DNA from: Ypsolopha sequella
Taxonomy: Eukaryota; Arthropoda; Insecta; Lepidoptera; Ypsolophidae
Direction: 5' to 3'
Length of the DNA stretch: 64,000 nt
NCBI GenBank assembly: GCA_934047225.1
Contig: OW203986.1
Coordinates: forward strand, 16,991,221 to 17,055,220
The notes beneath the pieces are model-generated. The model did no database searches. It worked only from the letters and a program-made list of their open reading frames with translations, and had not been told where the DNA came from. The stretch's first letter is position 1; every line of letters begins with the position of its first letter. Below, one piece after another: positions 9,831 to 23,200 of the stretch. The translations under genes were made by a program, and so were the position numbers.

Positions 9831-11880
9831 GAAAATACAAGACATGAACAATTATGAACAATTTCAAATTCCTCATATATTTTTTACACCCTAATATGTG
9901 GGCAAATTATTAATGCTATTTTCATGTATTTATCTTTAACGGTGCTAAAGTTATGAGGCTGTGACATACGGACGGACGGACAACGGAGTCTCACCATAAG
10001 GTTCCTTTTGTACCTTTTAGGTACTACGGAACCCTAAAAAGAAAAACTTCCGACAGGATTAAAAACATAGTGTTCTACCACTGCACCAACGATTCAATAT
10101 CAAAAGTGCAATTGTACAGCTTATAACGTATGGTTTCAATTTTATTTTCAAACGGCCATTTGACTAACCAAAATTAGCCCGTTTGACAATTAAAACCTTA
10201 CGATTTAAGCTGTCAAACGAATTCGACTTTTTTACACAATTCCACAACAGGGGCGCGTTCATAAACTAGAGGTCGCGACACGGGTTCTATTGCCATCTCT
10301 GTCGCACGCGTTGAAAATTGTATACGCTATCCTGCTGTCACTGTTGGAACCTGACGAAAGTGTTAATTAATGAACGGGGGTCAGAAGCGGCAAATATATG
10401 AGAACATAATGACGTAACTGTCTGCAAAATTGCAAATCGAACGTTTTTGAGTACGTTTCGTAACGTGCGATTATCACTCGGAGCGATGCGAATTTTACCC
10501 TGCATCGTTCAAAAATCGACCCGAGTGAAACCGAGGGTAAACGAACTGTTACCTGACAGTTGCGCTAAGTGTTTAGAAACGCTTTCGGGGAATGTGAATA
10601 TCGCACTGACAAGTGCGATTTCTAACTCTGTTTGGGTACCGTTAAAATTCGCCTGACAGTTGTCATTTCGGAGTTTTCTCGGGATTCGGACAATTTTTGA
10701 AAACAGAATTCAACATTTCCGTACGAATACGGGAAAATGTTTCGAAACTGCTTCGACAGGATTATGGCTTGCAAATGCAAAGGTTGCAATGCCATCCATA
10801 TTAAAAGCAATAGATATTTAGGTACTTTACTTAATTTATTTATTTTGATTTGAGGTTATGTATTTACTTGACGTGTGTCACTCCAGACCGTTTCAAAACG
10901 CTTTTCTCACGGGAATCACTCGCAAGCGTTTCGAAACCAGATCTTTCTTTCTCTTTCTAGTATATAGCTCTGTCTCTTTCTTAAAAACGAGTGAAATTTC
11001 GCACGAAGATCACACGTTCTGAAACGTAGCCTTAGTAAAACGGTTTTAGGTTGCCGCTAGTGGCACTGTAGACCAAAGAGTATAATAGTAAGTGTCCTAT
11101 ACACTTCCTATTGACTTCTTGCTTGTGTCATCATGTGATGATGTTTTTTTTTCGTCATTTTCTTTCTCAGAACAATATTCTGAGTTTTCTTTCCTTTACA
11201 TATGGAAAAGGCTTAAGCCTATACTGCCTGGTCTTATTTTAGTTTCTTTTCTTCTCTGTGTTTGTATATCATCTCTTGAGGATCATTTGAAAAAACTCAA
11301 CTGTTCTGTCAGTCGTAGTCGCTGTCCTGTCAGTTCGTGCTAAAGTGATAGACCCATAACCAAAGATTTCAAAAGTTTAGATGAGCCCTGGCACCTAAAA
11401 TCTATTGCATTGTTTTTGAATGTGAAATGTCACACAATGTTAGTGTACTTTAAAAATGCACACGACGGCATATTAAGATCCTTTTGTCGTAAAAATTCAT
11501 TAAAGCGTCCAACTATCACTGTATTCAGATGAGCACTCATTCCAAACGTGTGAGCGTCACCCATTTAAAGATGAAAACATTTTGGTGCTGTCATACTACG
11601 GTAAGGGCTTATCTTTACTTTTTGAAATCTTTGCCCATAACACGAACAAAATGTTGGGTTAGAAAAAACACATGAAAAGGTACGGCCTGCACTTTTGTTT
11701 GTTACGGCGATTTTAATTCACAATATTCTATCATTATTAATGATCAAAACCTCAGAATAAGGACCTTATTCTGAGATCAAAACACTCAAAATGCAATATT
11801 TTTTCAATAAAACAAAAAAAGACGAAATTACATCTTCGCGCCTTTTTTCCAACCTGATTTTTTTATCACTTCACTGTTTT
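9831..11880. other. Repeat-rich intergenic DNA, no gene seen
   Basis: Includes a common dispersed fragment at 9960-10040 (ACGGACGGACGGAC followed by TACGGAACCCTAAAAA). Another repeat at about 10430-11035 is rich in TTTCGAAAC/GTTTCGAAA motifs and shares its end with 3551-3605. The remainder has no exon-like structure. Confidence 0.5.
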
Positions 11881-11884
11881 TTAT

Positions 11885-14135
11885 GTTCTCTCGCAGTGCG
11901 TTCCGAGTCACAACATAATCGATTATGCTTTATGAATGGCACATCTATAGTTGTCCCGAGTCATTGTTAGCGCGTCAACGACAACCCTAAAAATCCTAAT
12001 ATCATAGATGACATCATTAACGACGCCATGTTGTGCTATCATCGCATCGTCTATTCTTCAAAGACTGCACTTTGAGCGATCTATCAAAAGTGACAGCCGG
12101 CTGGAAAAAAATTAAAAAATAGGTTGTATGAAGTAAATTCAAAAAAATTCAAAATTCAAAAAGTTCATTTTGCAAAGTAGGTATATATAATACACGTTTC
12201 ACAAGTCAAATTTTAATCTTATAAAAATATATGTAATAAAATAATAAATGTACATGAACTACTTAGATTAAATGTTTATTTAATTTATGTAGCAATATAT
12301 ATACAATTAAAATTATAGGTAAAATATTATTATACAAGGTGAAATCCAATCAACCGCCCGAACCCATACCGGAGACCCGGCCAGGGACCAGGAACAAGGT
12401 TCAATGATCACCAACCGAGCCCCCAGCACGAATCCAGGCGGCCGACCAAATCCCATCCTATATACTACATAGTAATAGGTTACGTATATAAATACATGCC
12501 TACCTCCGCCCATTCGATTAGTCTTGCTAATAAGAACGGGCAAGAAACTTGGCAAGATCATGTCTTTTTTTTAACATAAACTTAAACTATACATTGAATT
12601 ACTTATATCTACTTTAACCAAGGGATAAGAAAATACAAGACAGCAGGAATTCAGGTTAATGAAAAAAGAAAAACATATATATCTTTGCCTACCTGTCTCA
12701 TACAGTCTATTTCCTTTTACAGTCTGTAATTAATTAATGTTAACTCTTAAGAGGAATCAAAAGTTAGGAATTTATATTAATTAATTAAATTATTACCTAC
12801 TATCATCAAAATCAGTATCACTATAACACCATGCTTCACCATCATCCAAATATTCATTTATTTTATAATATGCCTTTTTCAGTAGGCCCTGCTTAATATA
12901 CTGTTTAAACTTATTCTCTGACAAAGTAAGGACCTCTTTTGGAAGTTTATTGTAAAATCTTATACCATGTCCTACGAAAGAGGTACTTACTTTGGCGAGT
13001 CTGATTTTTGGAAAAGCCAGTTTATACTTATTTCTGGTTTCCTTACAATGTTGCTCACCAAGCCCCGGGAGAGACTCAACATTTTTTCCAACATATCTAA
13101 GGACCTGGTAAATATATTCACAAGGAACAGTTAGTATATTGATTTCTTTGAACTTTTCTCTTAATGAATCCCGGTGCTTCATATTATAAATAGCCCTATT
13201 TATAATATATATAATATATTATATTTATACTATTTATAATAGTATAAAAGTCTATTATTAAACCATTATTAAAAGATTATAGTAAGAAGAAAACACTTCT
13301 TTGATCTAGGTTTCTATATTTTGTATTCACGTAACGTAAACAAATTCTTACAAATTATGTCACTTTCAACTGTCAACATCCACGTGGCGTTCAAAAGCGT
13401 TCTAAATGGATCATGAGATTTAGCTATGATGGACGCCATTTTCCATGCGAAACGACTTGATGAGAGTGAATAGTTTGATGGTAGTTTTAGTAAGTACTAT
13501 TATAACGCGCTGTCGATTTCGGTAGAAGAGTACTATTATTCTTTGCTTGTGTTGTGATCTTGCATGTCTTGTGTTAATGTTTGTGACTTCCAGTGCGTTC
13601 TGTAGGGCACTAATAGTGCTAAAACTACCATCAAACTTCTAACGCCCATCAAGTCGTTCCGAATGCAAAATGGCGTCCATCACTGCTTAACTTATGAATA
13701 TGATCGTTTTGGAACTCTTTTGAACGTGACATGGACGTTGACTTATGACAAAATTTGTAGAAATTTGTTTACATTACATGAATACAAAGGGTACTTTACT
13801 GCTTTACTAGGTCAAAGAAGTGATTTATTCGAACTATAATCTTTGAATCATGGTTTAGTAATAAACTCTTATGCACCGAGTGACCTATCTTTTTGCCACT
13901 TATTTTTTTTAAATTACCGCCGGGCGGCTTTTTATTTTGATAGATCGCTCACAGTGCAAACGCACTGAAGCATGGGCGATGATAGTACAACATGGCGTCG
14001 TTAATGATGTCATCTATGACGTCATAGCGACTATTGTAGATCTATCGTTATCAGGCTCACGGTGGTGACTCGGGAGTGACGATAGACGCGATTTAATCGA
14101 TTACGTATGTCGTGCGTGCGTGACTCGGAACGCAG
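11885..14135. mobile_element. Large foldback element with CRE motifs, split by a LINE
   Basis: The left arm runs forward in two pieces (about 11885-12130 and 13260-13510). The right arm (about 13600-14135) carries the same segments inverted: GTGACTCGGAACGC end, TGACGTCATAG, GTTTACATTAC, CATCAAGTCGTTCCG. A LINE fragment interrupts the left arm. A single-arm copy of the family is at 1574-2135. The right end lies about 140 bp upstream of the Greatwall start codon, and the palindromic TGACGTCA lies near 14018. No transposase frame is visible, so it would be non-autonomous. Confidence 0.65.
12130..13190 (-). mobile_element. CR1-like LINE fragment (RT C-terminus plus 3' UTR), copy 2
   Basis: Minus strand 13182..12793 encodes the C-terminal tail of a non-LTR reverse transcriptase: RDSLREKFKEINILTVPCEY, then YIYQVLRYVGKN, then VGHGIRFYNKLPKEV, ending in a stop. 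This tail is typical of CR1/Jockey-clade LINEs. The 3' UTR (12640..12130) is nearly identical to 9335-9830. The element is 5'-truncated at about 13190 in an AT-rich patch and interrupts the left arm of the foldback element, so it inserted later. Confidence 0.75.
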
Positions 14136-14276
14136 CATTCTTGTCTTGGTCCTTGTTCGTTGCATTTTGATTTGATTATTTGATTTGAACTCATCTTGCG
14201 AATTATGTTTTGAATTTGAAATTTGTTAAGGTTTTTGTGTGGATTGATCAGGCTTTTGTTTAAACTAAACGACGTA

Positions 14277-17200
14277 ATGGCTTCTAACGACACTGCCGTT
14301 GAAAACAAGTGCAATGGCCTCACTATTTTAGAGAAAATTAACGCTAATACTGATGTGGTAACCAAGGTACTAAGTTTATAGCAAATTATGGTTGGGTAGA
14401 TGTCGTCGGCAAATCGTAGAATTGAGTATATCATGATCTGCCTGGGCAGGTCATATTTCTGTCAAAACTAGGAGGGTCGCCTTATTCCGCTCCGTTTCTC
14501 TCGGCTCCCCAAATTTATGTACCACCGGTCGTCTTCATACCTATTTTTGTCTTTTGGTGAAAGATTTTCGATTTCATACTTTACAATCTGCCCAATTCTA
14601 TGATCTGTCCACGACATACACAAGAAGACACTATGGGAAAAAAGGGTCAGTGTCGATAAGTGGGGAATAATCTTCTGCACTGAAGGATTTCCAGGTTGTC
14701 CTTAAAAACAGCCTCGAAGGTTATGTATGGGGGTCGCGGAACAGTCTCGCGACTAACCATTCCCAACCTTCTAATCTAACCTACCGTCTCTTTTCGTCTT
14801 TTTTTCCATAGTGCTCCCTTACCTACACCCCAACTGAAAAAAGGCTTAGTAAAAGTCCTCGATCGTGTCCTCTTATAGTAACTCGTCTGACCCAAATTAT
14901 CGCCTAAAATTTAAATCAATCCCATCTATATATTTTCTATTTATCCTTACAGGCTCCGCATATAAATGATTTCACAATTGTAAAACCTATAAGTAGAGGC
15001 GCATTTGGCAAAGTGTTCCTCGCTCACAAGAAGAACAACAAGGACCTAATGTATGCAATCAAAGTAATGAAGAAGTCCGACATGATAAATAAAAATATGG
15101 TTGCACAGGTTGTGACGGAAAGGAATGCATTAGCTCTCTCCCGGAGCCCATTTTGTGTTCATTTATTTTATTCTTTGCAGTCAGCATCATCTGTGTATTT
15201 GGTAAGTTCAAATTTCTATTAACTGCTCAAAGGGGAGTGTCGCAACATATTGATATGTGAAATGACTCCTTAATGAATGACCGGCCATTAATACCTGTTG
15301 ACTAAGTCGCTACTTTAATGTATAAACCAAAGTATGATGATAAATATGATCGACTCATCATATTTTCTTGTTGGAAATGTTATATTTAAACGGATCATAG
15401 TGTGTTTAGATGAAAAAAATTAAAAAGCCACTATTCATTCTTCGCATGTCGAGTTGTGACAAGGTATATATATTATGAGGTACATGATTTGATTCTTTTG
15501 TTGGAGTCTTGGTATAATGGTGTTTACCACATTAGGAATAGTTATTAGAGATGAGTAATTAATAATTATATGTTTACATTGCATTTATTGTTTTAATCAA
15601 TAATTTTAGTAACTTTGGTAGATTTTTTGGAAATGTCATATTCAGGGTCAAATATTCTCCATTTGAAGTTTTATTTCTGCCAAAAACTTTATGTTTCTGG
15701 CTCGAAATATGTTCTCGTGTTAGTTTTCTTGTGATTTTGCTTCAAATGTGGGTATAAAAGCGTCGTAAAATTCGGTCATTTTTTCAGTGAGGCACTGAAA
15801 AATTGCCCACTGAATTATGGTCAATTGTCCAAAACTCGTATGTGAGTAAAGTAAAGTAAAGTGAGTGAGAAAATATTTTACAGACCCACTGTGAGAGCAT
15901 AATTTTGATTGCGAACATTGTGTCTAGTAGTACACAAAATCAGAAAATTTATTTTTTAATATTGTGTGAATTTCTTTTGCAATGATGAAGATATATTGTA
16001 CAAATCCATCCCTATAATTATGTAATCTATATGTATTTATATATTTAAGTTTATTTTAATTTTGTATGTTTATTTAGTTTTTTTTTTACCCATTTAGCAG
16101 CCAGATTGCGAAAAACCTGCCTATTTCTAATTAAATGAAACAGAACACTTATATTCAAAATTTACTCAATAGTTCCCCAACAAAACCTATTACCTATGTC
16201 TGTATATGCTGCCATAGCAAAGTTTCCATTGGTTTCAGTAAATTAGAATTTAAAAATTAAAAAAAAAAAAGAGTTTAATTTCTTACACCTTTTTCATTCC
16301 ACGCAAAGGTTGCCTGGGAGATATTGCCATTAGCAATAAGTGCCGCCTGTATCTGCGAATATTTGTTCTTGATGTAAAAATGTGTTGTTAATTATTTATG
16401 TTAATGTAATAAAAAAATCAAAAGTTTTACAGTGAAATTAAAAATCAACACTCAATGCTTTCCATCAGGTACAGGAACATCTGTTGCTGTTGACCATCTA
16501 CAGAACAAGAGGGAACATGGTGTATGTTCACCTCCAAGTGTAAGCTCAATGAGTATTAAAAATATATTGTATATTATCAATGATTTCAGGTTATGGAATA
16601 CATGGTGGGTGGAGATATGAAATCCATGCTCGGAGTCTATGGTTTCCTGGAAGAGTCTATGGCTGTGTTCTATATTGCGGAAGTCACTTTAGCTCTGGAC
16701 TACTTGCATAAACACTACATTATTCACAGAGACTTGAAACCTGATAACATGCTCATTTCAGAAAGTGGCCATGTTAAACTCACAGATTTCGGTCTGTCTA
16801 ACATTGAAATTCACAGAGGTGAGTTTTAAAGATAAGTAGGTATTATAGTTTTAAAAAGAATCTCTATGTACAACCAGCATAAGTTAACTTTTTAGACTTT
16901 ACTCCTTTAGTAAGTACTTTGCGAGCCTTTTAAGCTAATTTTCTGGGGATCTTTGGCCTTTCCTATTTAATAAGTAAGCAACTGAATAAACTTTTTAATC
17001 ATAGTGCCTCGCCAAGACGAGCCGAAGGAAGCAGGGCACTACGTATTTTTTTTCTCGAAGCGTTTCGTCGTATTTTCGAACCCTCGTAGCTTCGTCCTAG
17101 ATAATACTAGAGAGCTCAAATTTTTGGGATTAAATTTAGTTAGCAGACTAATGAAATACGCCAAGTTTCATTTGTCTAGCTGTTATACTTTGGATTTTAA

Positions 17201-20200
17201 TAATACCTAAAATACGCCGATTTCGTCACTGACTGACTGACTCATTTCATGATCAGGGTTCGAAAAAAATCAGGTTACATTATTGTGTGGAAATTAAGAA
17301 ATATTTTCCCGTTTCCATACAAATTTTTATGAAATTTACTACTGTACATGGTTAGGCCGAATTTTTCTTCGTTTGCGCGTTTTTTTCTTGTTCAGTATGA
17401 TCAGTAAATTATGGGTTTCATTTAAAGGTACCTGTGCAATGTCTATTTACACACATACTTACATATTTTTCCAGGTTATTGTAATAACACTATAACTTCA
17501 TCTTCTAAAATTTAATTTGTATACCAAAATTATGAAAACTATGGCCTAAAACAGCGTATATTCGCTAAAAAAAAAATATCTTTTTGAAATTAAGCTATGG
17601 GAATCAGGCGCGATTGGTGCCATGTGTATGTAGAATTTAGTACAATAGTATTTTGTGAAACTGTGACATAATGTGAGACATTGGGTAGTGACATTTCGTT
17701 CGTTTCGTAATAGACTTGCACGAGTGTCCCAATGTCTAATTATCTCCAGTTGCACGCAATAATTTTATCTACGACGATCAAAAACAATTTCACGAAAAGA
17801 GAGAATAAGAACACTCGTCATGATATTGTAGTGATACCCGTCATGACACCCTGAGCCCATAGGTAGTATATGTCTGAGATCAAGCAGAAGCGAGAGGTTA
17901 AAGAGAGTGTGGCTTAAGAAATTAAGGCAGACCATTATTGCTTGTGTTATAGTAAATTTGGCCAATCACAGCTCAGAATTGGGGTGTTATAATGTAATAT
18001 TATAATCTCGATCAAACAATGTAGGCACTTATATAACCTCTTTTGATGTTGTAATTACCATATTGCAGTATGGGAGTAGATAAACAAATTCTTATAAATC
18101 GCAAATGGTTGCCTTTTTTTTTTTTGCTGCATTCTTATATTACTTTAATTACATTAACATAACATATAAAAAGTATTTATTTTCAAACACAAAGTCACAA
18201 TAGTTTTAAAGCAACTGGCTCCCAAAAAGTTAAATCTGATATTATAAATTATACAAATCAAAGTGTTAGCGTAATAATTATTTACAAAAAAAATACAAAC
18301 CGGAATGTGGTTAGTAGTTACATAGAAATCTTATAATATCATATTAGTGGGTTAGTATTACCATTAGGTTTTAATTTTTCCAAAAAAGAAGGTAAATTAA
18401 TCAATTAGGCAAACTATGTAGAATAAGAAATAGAAGAAAAAAGTATGAATTTCAGTATGAGTTTTGAGTATTATTCTAATAATTCCAAAAAATCCTTCTA
18501 TTTTCAGATTTGGATATATCAGACTTTGTGAATCGCACACCAAGCCTGAACATGCGAACACCAGGCCAGCTGTTGTCCCTGACTTCGCATCTCTCATTTG
18601 GGTCTGGAGGTCAAGACAGCAGCACTCAGAACTCGTTTGATCCAGATGCCTGTGAGAACCTTATCCATGAACTTAGTACGAACTTTGAAATTTAATTCTT
18701 ATTCAGGTTGTAAACTTAATTTTGTGTTTCCTTCAAGGAAGTTAGAACTTTGGAGGAAAAAACAAATTTTTAGGGTTCCGTACCTCAACATGAAAAAAAA
18801 ACAGATGCCTGTGAGAACCTTATCTATTAACTTAGTACGAACTTTAAAATTTAATTCTTATTCAGGTTGTAAACTTAATTGTGTTTCCTTCAAGGGAGTT
18901 AGAACTTCGGAGGAAAAAACTAATTTTTAGGGTTCCGTACCTCAAAATGAAAAAAATAGATGCCTGTGCGGACCTTATCCATTATCTTAGTATGAACTTT
19001 AAAATTGAATTCTTATGCAGGTTGTTAACTTAATAGTGTTTCCCTCATGGGAGTTAGAACTTTAGAGGTACAAAACTCATTATTAGGGTTCCTTACCTGA
19101 AAATAAAAAAAAAACAGGTGCCTGTGAGAAAATTATCCATGAACTTTGAAATTCTTATGCAGGTTTTAAACTTAAAATTTAATATACTTTTCTTTCTGCG
19201 TTTCTGTACTGCAATCACAGACTATTTACTCATTAGACATCTTATTAGCCACGGACAAGTGAGAATTTTTTCCGCCACTGCCGGGGTGTTGCGGGGTAAT
19301 GCGGGGAGGGTACTAAGCAAGGAAATAGAGATGGGACAGTATGGAATGACATTTTTGTAGTAGTGAAAATGCACTGATGTGTTGGCGAAAAAGCTTTGCC
19401 CTCTTTATGACGTCTAATGAGTCTGTGATCTCTGACTGCAATGCTATAATGTTAACTTGCATTTCACAGTTCATCCTCGGGGATAGTGATGATATGTTTT
19501 TGATAAGGAGATGGGTTAAAGGAACTACATGGTAATAAATGCGAAAGTGTGTTTGTTGGTTTGTCCTTCTTTAACGCAGCAATGGAGCAACGGATCGACG
19601 TGATTTTTTGTTTAGAGATATTTTATGGGCCTGAGAGTGACATCTACTTTTTATTTATCCTAGAAAAATGCAAACTAAATTACTAGCAAAAGCTAGTACT
19701 CAATAAGTTTACACTTTGTATTTTACATACAAGTTGATTCAAAAAAGCATTTTTATATTAAAGGTAAACTTGGCACTAAAATGGACAGTGATTTAGATCA
19801 CTCACGCCTTTTGGACCACTCGCAAATATCAGGGATTCATCCGTTTATGAGTGCTGAGAGTATACATTTGGATGAAATTGCTGTATGTATTCATCTTTTA
19901 TTACTTACCTGCTTACCTTCTTTTTAGGATTTAGTATGCAAAAGTCACAAAAGATTTTTGTTGGCTCTTGGTTAAACTTTTAAAGTATCTTGAATAATCT
20001 TGATTAAAATTCACTTGTACTTGTTTCACAGATTTGTTTTTACATTAATCTCGGTTTCGGTTTTTATACAATTTTCACGGGATTCAGGGATATAAAAATA
20101 TTATTGCGAGCCATAAACGATGTAAAACAATGGTCATGGCGAAAAGAAGATTTATATTTTCGTAAAAAATTCTAAAACGAAAAAAATATATATTTCGTTA

Positions 20201-23200
20201 ATGTTTGTTTAAAATTCAGTATGTTTCCCTCAGTGAACTAAAAAAACTTCAAGTCTAATTAGCGCTGAAGAATAGTCATGAAAAATGACCCCACAAAAAA
20301 GTGTCGGACTAAGAATCGGACACAAACATGCGTTTCTAAGAAAGTGTCATTCTATGTTTTTTTCTATGTGTATTCCCCCTTTATTTCAAAAAGTCTGCGA
20401 CTAAAAACCTGAAAATATTCTAAATGCGATGCCTAACTATGAAATGCAGCGGTGTGTTTGTGGCATAAGTATATCAGAAACCAAATCTGAAACTGGCGTT
20501 TTATATTATTAAATAAATTCAGAAACTGGGGTAGTATTATTTATAAATGTATTAAACAGGAGCATAAATAAATCAGAAAATCCCACCATCAATATCATTA
20601 AAATAGGCACGATTATTATTGTATTTGCCTTTTGCCCGCATTTATTCAACTCTGCCTTGTTTTCGCCTTGGGCGTTGTTTTATTAATACTCCTTATATGT
20701 TGACTAGGGTCACTACGATTATAATAAAGATAAACGCATCTAAATCCGTTCTGTGGTTTCGGAGATGCTCGCGAACAAACAAACAGATGGACAGAAAAGA
20801 ATTCAAAAAATCGCTGATTTGTGTTCTATTAGGTAATCTTCTTTAGTTACCCCCTTTCTATTTTATAACTTCAATGTCCAGACACACTGGGTTCTACTCT
20901 TTTATTATATAAGGTCTTTCTCTTGAGCCCGATTTTTTTTTAGGCATTATTAAGTGTCTTTTTAAAATTCATTTGCGATAGGTTATTTGTCCTTTGGTAA
21001 ACATTGACTTTGGGTTTATTGTCCTATTTGTCAGAAACAATGATGCTGATCAACTATTCTGAAAAAAAGTACGCTCTAAAATGCTTAGTTTCCGAGATAA
21101 TCAATATCTAAAGATATTAAAATCAAGTAAGTTTAACCAACACCGAACTAATACGTACCTACACGAAGTAATAATAATACAAGTAATAGTTAATGTTAAA
21201 ATTAATGTTAAAAGGACACTTGACAATCCCTAAAAAAAATTCGGGCTTAAGAGAAAGACTTTATATGTGTTGATTACGGATTCCTCGATACCATTTCCAT
21301 TTTTTCAATGGTGAAATATTTCTTTACAGTCACAAGACTCAGGTTCCGAATCTCAGTCTCAGAGTTCCTTTCACACGTGTGAGAGTTCTAAGAACAGTAA
21401 AGAAAATTCTAGAGAAAATAAGTCTACAGATATTAGCAGTACTAACGGATCGTCTCTTGAAGAGAACCAGTCATCATCACTGACTGAACACAGCCAATCG
21501 ACGTCTCCTTTGTGCAGAGGGCAATCATTAAAAAGGATCCCTAGGTAAGATCACTGGAAGCCAACAGAGTTTGTATACTTTAATTAAAGAGACTTCTTGG
21601 GAATCGTTTATTAAAAACTGGTGCATGCAAAATATTAAAGTAGTGTTTATGAAAAGGTCACACGCCCATATAGAAGCTTATGTATGTTGTGTTTATATAT
21701 TCCCCAGTTAGTCTTACTTTTGCAATATTATTTAGTTATTGTCGCAATATAATACACATGAGCTAAAAAGAACACAATTGGGTTATAATTACCTATTTAT
21801 GTAGTGATAGAAAGAAGACAGGCGGTTGTTTAGTAGTAGTAATTAGAATGTTACCGACTTCCGTAGATTTTGTGGAAATATTTAGAGCTGCTTCGCAGCT
21901 GGATTGTGAAAACCCGCGTTTTTCTAATTAATCGAAACAAAAATTCACTCAATAGTTATTCTACAAAACCTTATCACCGTTGTATTGTGTATGCTGCCAT
22001 CAAAAAGTTTCCATCGGTTTCTGTAAATTAGAATTACAGTATTTTTTATTTTAAATTTTTTAAATTTAAAAAAAGAAATAGAAAAATGTTTCCATCGGGT
22101 TCTGTGAATTAGAATTTCAAAAATTTTTAAGTTCAATATTTTTTTTATTTTTACTTACAGAAACAAATGGAAACTTTGCGATGGCAACATACACAATACA
22201 TATGTAATAAGGTTTTGTTGACTACCTATTGTGTGAATTAAGTGTTCTGTTTCGGTTAATTAGAAAAAGGCGAGTTTTTCACAATCCGGCTGCGAAACCG
22301 CTCTTAACGTCTCGCCTGTTTTCAGGGCGATCGCCCTTCATCCCAGGTTGCATCGACACTTATCATCAGGTTGGTAGTGGCCCAACGTAAGCTTGTCCAT
22401 AGAAAAATAATTCAATGCAATCTGAATTATGTTACAGTTTTCGAGGTAAAAAGAGAAAGAGGATTTTAGACTGCGATGGCGATACCCCTACAGGAGTGAC
22501 AAGTCTTATAGAATCCAAAGCTAACCACAGCGGACTTACACAGGAGATAATGGCCCTAGAGCTAAGTCAGAACACTCCTAAACGCATGTCTATACATCCG
22601 ACCCCTGATCGACGGAAGAATCCTATTAAAGGCGTCTTAAAAAAAAGGTAATAGTACTTTATGCTACAAGGGCGAAAAGAAATAAATCACGAGAACGATT
22701 TAAAAGTAATTTATTGCTCTTACGCCCGTGTATCATACTACGTTGTTCAATGCATAGTGTGAGGAAATGCAACAAATATAATCTTGTGAACTTTAAATTA
22801 TGGCTCAATAATTGGCTCAAAAGGACTGTATCCAGAGCCGTTACACAGTGGAAAAAAAGTATAACATTTATGGTACACAGGAAATGCTGCAGGTTAGCCA
22901 ACCATTTTAATAAATAAAAAAAAATAATAATTATTAAAGCCCTAGGGCAAAATAATCGACTTTCTGTTCGGTTTCGATGCATAAAAAGTGGGCCTTTACG
23001 AGCACTTGCATTGAAAAACGTGTTTATTATAGTTTCACCAAAAACATAAAAACAAAATGAGAATTTAAAAAGAGAATTTGTTTTCTGAGGCAAACGATCA
23101 TCCATGCGATACGTGGCAACTGTCAGTTGCTATAAAAATACATGTAGTGTAGTCAATTTCTATATTGGCTTTTTCAGATGGGTATCCCAAAACGATAGCC

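Noticed and set aside
9529..12561. Paired minus-strand open frames at 9529-9759 and 12313-12561
   Set aside because: They lie in the duplicated LINE 3' untranslated region and diverge by a frameshift at the ends.
22659..23105. 148-codon minus-strand frame opposite gwl intron 7
   Set aside because: It overlaps a dispersed repeat whose second copy at 45493 does not keep the frame.
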